Of a stretch of DNA of 64,000 nt, positions 23,001 through 35,000 are shown piece by piece. This DNA is from Symsagittifera roscoffensis (Eukaryota; Xenacoelomorpha; Acoela; Convolutidae): positions 61,485,584 to 61,549,583 of the forward strand of contig NC_087062.1 of the NCBI RefSeq assembly GCF_963678635.1, in the 5' to 3' direction. The translations under genes were made by a program, and so were the position numbers. A model generated the notes under the pieces. That model saw nothing but the letters and a program-made list of their open reading frames with translations. It was not told where the DNA came from and did no database searches. Within the stretch, counting starts at the first letter, position 1, and each line of letters starts with the position of its first letter.

Positions 23001-26000
23001 ACTGGATAAAGATTGCAGTGGAAGAGGGCTTAATGGTCCGTGGGTTGGGTCGACACCCGGGTAATCCAAAGTGGAGAAAGGAAGCGTATTTGTGGTAGTT
23101 ACTAACAACAACAAAGGACACCAATCATTACACAGCGCGGCATGAACGGGTTGCATGAATTTTATAACTGCTTAACTTACTACTTAGCAGCACAGACAGA
23201 TACGTCTCTTCGATTGAACGTTTTAAGGAGCGGTAAGCGTTCTTATTGTTGTCGAAAGAAGAACATGGCGTCGAAATCATGACATTCAGCTTCAAAGAAA
23301 GCAGCTCATTATCAAAGCAACTGGCGATCATGATCAAATATTTTCGACCATTTGAATTCAACCGAACGATTAAATAGACCGGGATTGTAAGGAGCTCTCG
23401 TCAGAGTAGAGAATGACTCGCGAGAATATAAAACTAAACAGTTTATGAGTGGAGGTAAACATAGGTGTCAAACGAAACAGCCCCCAGAAATTACTTCGCA
23501 GCGTCATAAGGTTCCAAATCAACTTCGCTCTTCTTTTTAGCAACTTTCCTTTAATCTCAGTCAATTGGTCGGAGAAAATTTTAAAATCGAATTTATTTGC
23601 ATTATAACCTGTTAAACCAATTTAATGCCGGCTGCAACTTTTGGGAATCAAGTTGAAATAGACATAAAACTTGATCATTAAGGTCACAGTTTGATTTTTG
23701 ATACGAGTTTATCTTTGTTTTCTGTGTTTGTCATTTGTCCCCAATTTGTCCAAACACCTGACGATCCAAACACAGCTGGTCTATTGATTTTTGCTTTTCT
23801 TCTTCTTGCCAATGGCTAGACAGATACTCAACAGCGTTTCATGGCAAGGCCGGGCAGATTCTGGCGTGCAAACCGGTTCCAAACCAACTTCGTGAAAACC
23901 CGAGGCGAGGCGAAGCACGGTCCAGTTTAAGCGCGTCAAATTAAGCGGACGACTTGATCAAATAAACAGTGATCGATATAATCATCATGCTGCCGGACAT
24001 TACAATTCGCTATAGAACCAGATCATAACAGCCCGGATTCCACAATTTTGAACTGCCGAATTTCGGATTTACTGAGTAGCACATGCTGGTTTGTAATTAT
24101 ATTATGAAACTTAATTGCTTTTGTATTTTTACTTATAAATTAATACTTAAGCTCGATGTGGTTTTTTCTGAAATTTTTATTCAGAATCAGGGGGGACAAA
24201 GACTTTTTTTAAAAAGGGTGCATTGATTTACAAAACAAATCGACAGATAGGGCGGTTTTTTCAATCGGCGAAAAACGTTATATCGTTTTTCAAAATGTGT
24301 CAAAAAGTCAAAAACAGGACATTTAACAAGTCCATAGCTGATTCCCTATCAAACATCAGAGAAAACGCTTTAGCAGGGGAGATCAATTGATCACCTCAAC
24401 ACCTCTTGATTTCCTAACTTCAGAACTTGGGAAATTGAACAAAGACCAAGAAATGGGTCAATAGATATTTCTCAAGTCCATAGCAAAATCCTTACAAACT
24501 ATGGGAGAACTCGCGTATTCAGGATCTACCCCTTCAGCTTGTTCCTTTGATTGAACTCTGGACCTCAGATTTGGAACCAACATTTTCGAAAACTACAAAA
24601 ATTTCAATCACGAACAGAATTTCGAATAAAGGACAACCTCGCTTTGTCCAATATGGTTTTTCTACAAAAATTAGGGCGTAGCTGCTATGCTGTGAAAAAT
24701 CTTAGCGCGAAAATTGTATATTAAGCACGTTATCTCAGATTTGGCCAAGCAATCCACAATCAAATTCCAAAATACTTCACAAATTTCAAAAACTGGACAA
24801 TTTTTGTGGCCATAAACTTTTTGTCCAAAAATGAGTCCAAAAATGTGTCAGGTCAAAATGTCAATTATATGACATTTCTCAAGTCCAGAACTGATTTTTA
24901 CATTAATTAATTAGGTAGATTTCCTTTATACAGGGGATACCTCAACACCTTGTTCTTTGGTTGAACCCTCAATCTCATATTTGGCACCGTAGATCTCGAA
25001 ATACCCAAAAAGTTTCCAAAGCACTGTCAACATTTCAAAACATGGATTTTTGCTAAACCCAATATTGCTTTTCTAAAACATAACAGGCCGTAGATTACAG
25101 CAGTTTTCAAAAAAATTTTCTGCAATCTCAAACTTGGCAGGGATTTTCAAAGAGTGGACCTCAAAACTGAACAATTTTAATGGTTAAAATTTTCGTCTAC
25201 AAAAAATAGGGCGTAAACGTTTATGCAGGGAGGATTCCCAACACTGATTTTAGCGACTGAACAATTGATCTCAAATTTTTAGCAGGGTAGAGAAAAAGGC
25301 AGAAACGGGCAAAGTTTAAAATTTGGACATTTTCTAAGGTCATAACTTTTTTCTACAAATATTAGGGCTTCGCAGCTTATGCTGGGGAGATCCACCTAAC
25401 ATGGTCTTTTGATTAAACTAGTTATCTCCGATTTGGCGGGGTAATTTTAGAGAAAATAAAAAACTCATAATGGGTCAAAAACTCCTGAGGGTGATGAATT
25501 CCTGAGGAGCGACAAACTAAATCTGCACCTAAGAGTACCTATGATTTTCCTTGTTAACAATTTCTTAGCTTCAACCCATACAAAGCTGTTAGAAAACTTG
25601 CTTCTGAGTTTCAGAAGGACCTTGATACAATCAAAGAGAAAGGGGAACCCAGTACGCCAAAACATATAAACTTGTAACAGGTGAGATCTGAGGAGAAATA
25701 GATCATTATCCAAACAGTTAAACAAACGCTCAGTGACGCTTAGGAGAGCAACAAAAACACCAGAGAGCAAATTTAAAGTAGGGTTGGGCTGAAATAGGGA
25801 GCAGTTAAGTCCGAACAAACTACGACAAAAGATCAAAGAATAAGAGCAATGAAGCGACAACAAATCTATCATTCAATTAATATCATTCGGTTCCAAAAGC
25901 ATAAATAACTTCAGAGGATATACCGGAACAAGAACACGAGGTTATAAGATTCCATTTCTCAGTGACTACTACCGTTCTATTCGATCGAAATCATAGCAGA

Positions 26001-29000
26001 AGAGCAAAAATTAATTGAATTCACGTTCGAAGACAGGTTTTATAAAAGAAAGGATAATTAGAGACACTCCTGCACACTCCCTTAAACAGAGTACGACAAA
26101 TCGCAGTCAAGGAAAAATTAGGAGTCATGGAAAATCAACATTAATAGATCTTTATATTCAACCAGAAAAGAAAACGAAAATAATCATGAATGGTATTACG
26201 AAAATTCTTTTCTTTTAGATAAAGCAATGAATGACTTAAATGAGAGATTAATAACCTGCTGACGCTTATCTGAGCTGTGATTTTATGCACCTTCACGAAT
26301 ACGCGGCGAACTTTTAGTTTAGAAAAACTTTCAACTTTCAAAATTCCAAGAAAAAAATGGCCTTAAAGCTCATTGATATTCTAAAATCAGTCATGATTGT
26401 TGATCGTTTTTTTGAGAAAACTAATCCAATTTGAGAACACTGGATCAATAGGTAAAATTTTATTCCGCATTGGAATCTGATAACTAAATTCCATTTTCGA
26501 AATAAGAAGTCGATAACGTTTTCCGTGAACTATAAACTTTCGCATTTCGATAGTGGAATTTGCCTTCCTTTTAACAATGGAAATGAGCTGAACTTAAGAA
26601 AAAATCAAGTCAAACCGCGAAAAAATAAACTTGAGCGTGGAAAAAAATTCCCGGAAAAAAACAAAATAACCCCCACCTATAAAACAGTCTGAACTACGTT
26701 CATCGACTCTTAAACAGTATATCACTGACTCGGCAATTTTACACATACACCAAGAAAATAACATCGCAAGCAAGAAGGCATAATCTCAGACAAAAACAAA
26801 GTCGAAAAACTATTTGGGAAAAAATTGAACATAGCCAACAGACAGTTGGAAAAGAGTAATGAACGTAAGTTAACAAAAAACACTGACTTTATTGGAAAAA
26901 TCGAGCGAGGGCGAGAACGAGCTTCAAAGCAAGAAAAAAGCTTCCCTTTAAGATCTTTGAATTTCTAGAGAAATTTATTAATGTCGCTTTTTCGATAACA
27001 TTAACCCAACTTGAGAAAACTGGATCAATAGGTAAAACTATAATTTCGCTGAATTAAATTCCACTTTCGAAACTAGAAATCGTTCACGTTTTTTTTTGCG
27101 CCATTTACACGTTCCTATTTGGAGAGTTCTATTTACGTCACTTTCAGCAGATGAATTTCAACTGAACTGAAAAAGTGCATATATACCTAAAAGCATTCAT
27201 AAATGCATCAATATGTATGAGTGCACATCTGTAGTTATTAGAGACTTTTAAGACTTTTCCTGACAAAAAAAAACAAAAAAAAAATCAGCAAGACCAATCT
27301 AAGAGTATTCACTACGTTCATTACTCTTAAAAATGACTATCAATTTTAATAATAAGGTAAATCTGCAAAGTTCAAGCTGTGGAAACCTAAAATGAAAAAA
27401 ACTACGCAAACAACCGAAATTATCGAAGAAAAACAGCAAAATCAAGAGTACTAACATAACTACTAAAGAGTTTTGTAAGAGCAGCAAAAAATCCAGAAGT
27501 TCAATTTCAACTTTCAAGAAACTGAGCAAGTCAGCCCGAAGAAAACAATAGATGGCCTCAAAACTCTTCAAAGTTCTAGAACAATCTATAATTAAATTTC
27601 TGGTGATAAAATTAACTCAAGTTAAGAAAACTGGATAAAAAAGTAAACGTTTTATTTGTTGGATCTCTGATAATTAAAATCCATCTCCGAAATGATAAAT
27701 CCATCAACTTTTTCGCGACCTGTGTACTTTCGCTTTTGGATAGCGGAGTTTGCCTTCCTTTCAACAAAAGAAATGAATTGAACTAAAAAAAGAAATCAAA
27801 AGTCAAACCGGGAAAAAAATTTGAAAAAATCATCACGACCTATATAATAGTCTGAACTACGTTGATCGGCTCTTAAAAATGAGTAAAACGAAAACGATCC
27901 AACTGTCAAAAAACATTTTTAAAAAGTCAATGAGCTCAAAAACATAAACAGATAATTTATTTAACATAATAGCTAACATAAGGATGTTAATGAACAAAAG
28001 AAGCAGAAAAAAAACATTTCAGAATTTCGAACAAAATCTTTGAAGCTGTTTGAAGCTCTTCATAAGAAATTTTATGCAAACGTTTCTTTATCCAGTTGTC
28101 TCAAAATAGATACTTGTGACAAACAGACAAAAAATTGAGTTTATTTGGGAAAAATATTGAGTGCGTTTGGGACAAAAATGAACTGATAACAACTGCGTTT
28201 CTTGAGTCAACAACACTTGCTGAGAAATTTTCCGCCCCCATTTTTCAGAGCAATAAGCGAAATTCAATCCCCACTTTGAAAGTATAAAATGAATTTGCCA
28301 ACAAATACATACCTTGACTAAATGAATGAAGTATAAGAAATTACAGCAAGAAATAATGCAAATGAGTCATTGAAATTCACAAAACTTGATTCCATACTTC
28401 ATGAGCCTCTGCATCAAATTAGGCGAAAATCACTCGAGCACATGTTTTGTACACAATTTTTTTTGTATACAGAGACAGCGGAGCTTCGCATCAAAAACGG
28501 TACAATTGTATATACTAGTGTTCAGGCGTAAAAAAATCAGACTATGAAAAAGCTGCGGCATTCCATATTTTTTTCCAAAAATTTCAAATACCTCATGAGT
28601 AGGCCACTCCAGTCACTAATGAACACGCCTATGATTAATTAAATCATAATTACTTATGTGACAAACTCAAACCAGGCAAAAGAAACGGACAAATATTTTT
28701 TTTCTCCAAATTTTTGTAATCCGATAAGATCATGATTTGAAACAAACAGCTTGTGATAAAACTTTAAACACAGAAACGAAGCTGCGCTTCTCAAAAAGTA
28801 GCAAGAAAACGGCAAAAAAAAACGAAAACCAGCTTTGAAAATTTAGAAAAAATGCTCTATGGCGGATTCGATCTTTCCACCAGGAGATTTAGAGTCCCCT
28901 GTCCTCGCATCTGTGCCACAGACCCTTGACAACTTACTAACACTAGCCACAAATAAAACAGCTACATATGCTAATAAATTGCCAATGGGATGCAGCAGAA

Positions 29001-32000
29001 CAGGCACCAAATACAACTAAACACAATCTCGCACAAAGTAATATGTAATATAAGAAAATGAAGGTATCCACGCTAACTATTAATGTAATAAAACGGAAAG
29101 CATAAAGCCAAATTAAGCAAGATAATGAGTAGCAAAATATCTGAAATCGAGTTTCTATGATTTCGCTGTTAATTGAAACAAATAGCTTTTTTCGGCTCAT
29201 TTGATAAAATAAAAATGCATCAACTGTGTTAAATTATTGCTAATCGAATATCAATGCACATGCTATCAAAAAGGCATGAGGATGCCCCAAAAGTGTTTTT
29301 CCAAAAGCCACGAGGATGCCCCAAAATTTTTTCCCCAATGTTTGCGACTTACGTTGGAAAAAAACCGCATTATTACGCTACGCTCGCTGATGTAAACAAG
29401 ACTATTAATTGCATTCTTGTGACTGCAAAGAGCATTAAAATAAAAAAATTAAAAACATCGTCCAATAATCGCAAGCAGGAAAAAAACAGCTAAAATTATT
29501 TTGAACTCAATTACTGACACAATTATAGATACTTATCAAAGGATTTTCTCACAGAAGCGAAGCAGAGCTTCGCATCACGTGCGGTACAACACCGGTCGAA
29601 AAGTGAAAAAGATCTCGATAGAAGTTTATAATAGGCAAACATGCGAGACAATTGAATATTAAAACAAAGCCAACTGCCAGTTGGAAAGAGCAATGAACGC
29701 ATGGAAACAAAACAGAAACAGATGGCCTTAAAGCTCTTAGAATTTCTAGAACAATTTATGATTTTTTTCATAGACTTAACCCATTTTGAGAAAACCAAGT
29801 CCATCACGTTTTTCGTGACCTTTACACTTTTTGGGTTACATTGTGGAGTTTGCTTTACTTTTAACAACAGAAATGCACTACCTTGAAAAGAAATCACAGG
29901 TAAGACCGCGAACAATCAAAATTAAGCGTAAACCAACGATAAGATTTTTTTCCTGAAAACCAACGAAAAAATTTTTACTAAAACTAACAATCGTCTTCAC
30001 AAACCAGAAGGCCAGAAACCATAGTCTTCACAATCCACTTTCAAAAGCAGAAGTCAATCACTTTTTTCATGAAGTTTGCTGTTCGATAGTGGAGTTTGCT
30101 GTTTGATAGTGGAGTTTACCTTCATTCAACAGAAGAAAATAAAACAAATTAACATGTAATTAATAAACATAAAAACCTCAAGGAAAAAAAAAACAAACAA
30201 AAAAAATAATCACGAGCTATATAAAAAATATCATTAAGAAAAATCATTACGTACATTTACTCTTAAGAAAAATATTTTCAATTGCTTGCAGATTTTTTGA
30301 TTTTACATTGAACTTTTTATTGCCAAATGAGGCTTCTAAAAATAGTTTTCGAGGTTTTTCACGGCTTATACGGAAACTCTTAAAATTATAACTGTTCGCT
30401 CACTTTACTCGTTTTAAAATGGGCGAAAAAACCAATTTTTCTCAATCGAAGAGTAATGAACGCAAGTAAATATAAAAAAAACACTTTCTTGAAAAAAATA
30501 AGTAGTCAAAAAAAATGAAACAGGAAAAAAAATTAGGTCTACCAAAATTTTAAATTTCTCGAACATAGCCAATCGAAGATTGGAAAAGAGTAATGAACGC
30601 AAGTAAACAAAAACAACACTGACTTTCTTGAAAAAATCTCAACTTTTGGAATTTCAAAGAAAAAAATAAATGCCCTTTAAGCTCTTTGAATTTCTAGAAC
30701 AATTGATGATTGGCGCTTTTTTGATAACATAAACCCAACTTGAGAAAACTGGATCAATAGGTAAAGTTTTTATTCAGCTGGGAAATCTTAAAAATAATCT
30801 CCACTTTCGAAACTTGATATCGTTCACATTTTTTCGCGCCATTTCCACGTTCGTATTTGGAGAGTGATATTTAGTGCATTAATATTTTAAGACTTTTTCC
30901 TGAAAAAAAAATCAGCAAGACCTATATAAGAGTCTTCACTACAATCATTACTCTTAAAAAGAAAAAAAATACAGCACGCCCGAATACAAAGTTCCTCCCC
31001 ATTTTCAATGGTCGGAACAAAAACTTGGTCTATGAAAAAAAAACATTTCTATATTTGCTTTATTCATCTGTGATAATCAAAATTCAAAATCTTTCAAAAT
31101 TAAAAGTCGATCACGTTTTTTTATGCGAGTTGAACTTTCATTACTGGACAGCGTAACTTGCTTTTCTTTAAGCAAATTAAATTGAATTCAACTTAAAACG
31201 AAACCAAACCTCGAAACGCGAAAAATCATAATAGCGCGTGATCAATATTAACTTAGAGCTATTTTTCAGAAGATAGCAAATGAATTAAGTTGAAAAACCA
31301 CAATACTTAAGACAATTAATAACTGATATTTGATTGTTAGACTGAATACGATTAATAGTTGTTAGTTGATTGTTGTGAAATTTATATAGTTGATTGTTTG
31401 TAAAAGCCATCATTCCTAGACATGTTTTATTAACCAAGAAGCTATATGAAATCAACAAGTTCTGCTGGAAAAAAATGTAATAGCTTTTAAGTGGTAGAAT
31501 TAAAGGGAGAGGTCAGCTAAATTTTTTCCAATTTAGTCTGAAAATCGAAAATATTTCTACCAGTTTTTCTCGACACTGAGAGAACTGTTGTTTCTCGGAA
31601 TCTGAATCACGATCAGAAACCTCACCCTACACCATAGTACCCTCACCCTATACCTTTTAGTGGGGTGGGTGGAAAAGTAGATGAAAAACACCTCAATTTC
31701 CGTAAGGAAAAATCTGACTTAACGGAAACTAGCACTGCAATTTCCGCGGGGGTACGTACAATTATAGTCTTATGATTTATTCAATAATTATATTTACCTT
31801 GTGGTGGCAGCGTCGTCATCTGTCGTGTCAAGCATTGAGTTTGTCTCACACTCTGAAGTGAGGATGGAGCTGTCATAGCCTCCTCTGTTCATCGGAAGTC
31901 CACTATTACCCCCTCGCATACCAGCCCCCATCAACTGCCCATTTAGTCTCTGCCCTATATTCAAAACTAAGTTGAAAAACACTAACTTAACAAGTCAAAA

Positions 32001-35000
32001 AACACTATGAAACAATTCAAAAAACGCTAATTTAGCAAGTCAAAAAACAAGCCTCACCATCCAAAGTGTCCCTAATTGGTACTATTTACGGCATCTATTT
32101 TCGGCCGACCGACCCTGAAACTTTTTTTAAAGATGCCAATATATACTAACTTTGAGGGGAAAGCTTAATATACTAACTTTTAAAAAAAAAATTCCAAAAA
32201 ATGCTTTTTCATATAGCTTTAAGGAGCTCGAAAACTCAATTACATATTTTTGAAAGTCCGTCTATCCACATCCCTCCCCCACCGTCGAAAAAATCCTAGC
32301 TCCGCTCTTGGTAACAACCAATTAGATATCCATCATAAATTTAACAATTAGGTTAAGCAAGTAAAACATGCTTACTCTATTATGCTTATGAAAAAATGCT
32401 TCTCTTTACGATGTACTACGCTTATATTCAAGCCAAATCTGATGACGATGTTACTTTTGCATTCAAAGGCGCTTTCATCTCTTCTTTGAGCACATTCAAT
32501 TATCTGTCTTAGATACAGATGTGAAGACTGACCTGGTCTGCGGGAGGGAAGTGCTGCACTCATCACAGACTCGGTCTCTGTCGTCAGGTCTCCATCATTC
32601 ACCGGGGGCGCCAAGGGTCGACTGAAACAAACACAGTATGAGACATATATGACACAATGGCCACAAAAAATATTAACAAAGCACCAGGACAGGATAGACA
32701 ATATTATTGCATCATCAGCATAATTTCATGAAATAAAAAAGCTTGCCCGTTGACTTGAACAGGGCATGGTCCCTTTCAATTAAAATTGATGTCCATTTGC
32801 TTGTTCCGGGATTCAACGAGTTTTTTTTTGTTCAGTCATAAAATTGAAAGATCAATGTTTATTTCCTCTAAACTGACGCACATGACATATGACTGAGGCA
32901 AAGCAGAGCTTGGCACACATGCAGCCAAAAAAAAAACACCTTTTTTTGTTTTTTTTTCCAACCAGATATGGAAGCCATACAAAGCCTTTTTTGTTTTTTC
33001 TTCCTAAAGATATGGAAGCCATGCAGCTAAAAAAAACTGACTTCCTCTGTTTCTTCTTCACAAACAGATAGGTTTGATAGATATAACAAAAAAAACCTAA
33101 AAGATATTTAGCCTCCTAGATAAAGAAATAACTATTAATAAAGAAAGAACTATTAAGTGTGAAGGAAAAGTATAAACATATAAGAAAACATAGCGAAAGA
33201 CAACTAAATTGACATTTTAAAACGACAAATTCTCAAAAATATCAACTTGTTCGAACGGGCGGATTTAGGATTTTCTCGAGGGGTGGTGGGCGAATATTAG
33301 AAAAAATTTGTCGACCTTTTTTTGGGTGGACCAAATTGAGTTTCCGAGCTCACCCAAAGCAATAAAAAAACCCTGTTCAAAAACCCTGTTCCGAGCTCAC
33401 CCAAAGCAATAAAAAACCCTGGCAAAAGTTTGAAAACAGGCCAAAAAATGCGTTTTTAGGCACTTTTTGGAAAATGCTGACCAAAAAATCGCGTTTTTTC
33501 GGCGCCGCCCCCATCAAAATTAGTATTTATTGGCACGAAGGGCGCCTTTGGAAAAATTTTAGGGTCCATCACCAAAAATTAATATCTCAAAATAGTACAA
33601 AGGGGGGTCTGTTCACAAAAAAAATTATGAAATTTCAGTATATTTCAATTCAAAATGTTTTCTTAAATTAATTGAAAAAAAAAATTAGGTAAAAAAAGCC
33701 GACAAAATCAAGGCCGACACCCAATGAATAGAAAATAATCCGTAACTTTTTCGCAAAAAAAAACAATCTCAAGCAGGGGCGAATCTAGGATTTTCTCGAG
33801 GGTGGGGGGGGGGGGCGGATTTTCAAAAAATTTTCAAAAATTTTGTCGACCTTTTTTTTGGGTCGACCAAATTGATTTTCTGAGCTCTATCAAATCACTA
33901 TGAAGACCCCATTTTGACCAATTTTCTGCGCCGCAGGCAATATTTCTGAAAAAAAAAACAGGCCGAAAAGGGCGTTTTTAGGCACTTTTGGGTAAATTTT
34001 GACCAAAAAAATTGCGTTTTTTCGGCGCGCACTCCCCCCTCAAAGTTAGTATATTTTGGCGCCAAAAGCGCCTTTAAAAAACGATTTAGGGACAGTCAGC
34101 CAAAAAGGGATATCTCAAAATAGTACAAATGGGGGACCCTTTGGGTCGGCATGGGGACGAATCCCTGATGGTGGGGGGCTACCCCAAATCCGCCCCTGAT
34201 CACAAGACTTGCATGGACTACTTATACACCAATTACAAAACCCTAAATAAGCATAGATGTAACATATTGGTGTAACATTTCAAGGAACTTAAAAATGGAT
34301 AATTACTCAGTTGACCATTCTGTGAAAAACATTAATTGGAAAAAAGTCTAGTACCAGGAACCTTTAAAACGTCGGTTCTACGGAAACCAAGCCGACAAAA
34401 ATCAGCCGACAAACTATAGCCCAAAATAACCAAAATATCAGTTTGTAAAAAAAAAGATACCGCGACCGGACTCTAACTCCCAGCCTGTATCGTCTCAACC
34501 ATGAGTCTTACCACTGTGATTCATAGTAAAGCAAGTAAAACACGAGTACCGTTTTCACGAGCGAATTCTGTGAACAAAGTCCATTACGGGAAAAAAAACA
34601 AGTACTCGGTGTTGACATGAGTAATTTATCGCATGTCTGAATTGAATAAATTCTTGAACGCAAAGCTCAACAAACTCAGCAAAGCTCAATACTTTGACGG
34701 AATTGAACAAACTTGAGACCCAAAGTGTACTTACGAGTAATGTGAGAGGAAGCAGTTATGAGAGGATAAAGACGAAAACATGATACTCCAAAAAAGCTGA
34801 ACACATACATAAACTGAGGGATTTGAGATAAAAATTTAGAAATTCAAACGCCGATAGGCGCAACAAAGATCATAGTTAATTGGCTTCTCAGGCGAATCAA
34901 ATTGATCTAACATAAGGGTCCATAGAAATGATAGAATATGAAGCTCATAATAAAAATTTAAATATCATGAACAGCTGTAAACGATACATCCAAGCGGTAA

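Larger units (their letters stand above)
24000..31797. other. Dvl intron 5, distal part
   Basis: A ~160-bp-period array (24,180-25,450) is followed by head-to-tail hairpin-family copies (26,339-27,880; 29,663-29,950; 30,562-30,958) and a tRNA-like SINE (28,855-29,200). 31,280-31,780 looks unrelated to these repeats. No coding region is supported. Confidence 0.55.

Noticed and set aside
24180-25450. A CRISPR-like array.
   Set aside because: Eukaryotic context, long diverged monomers and no identical short repeats with unique spacers.
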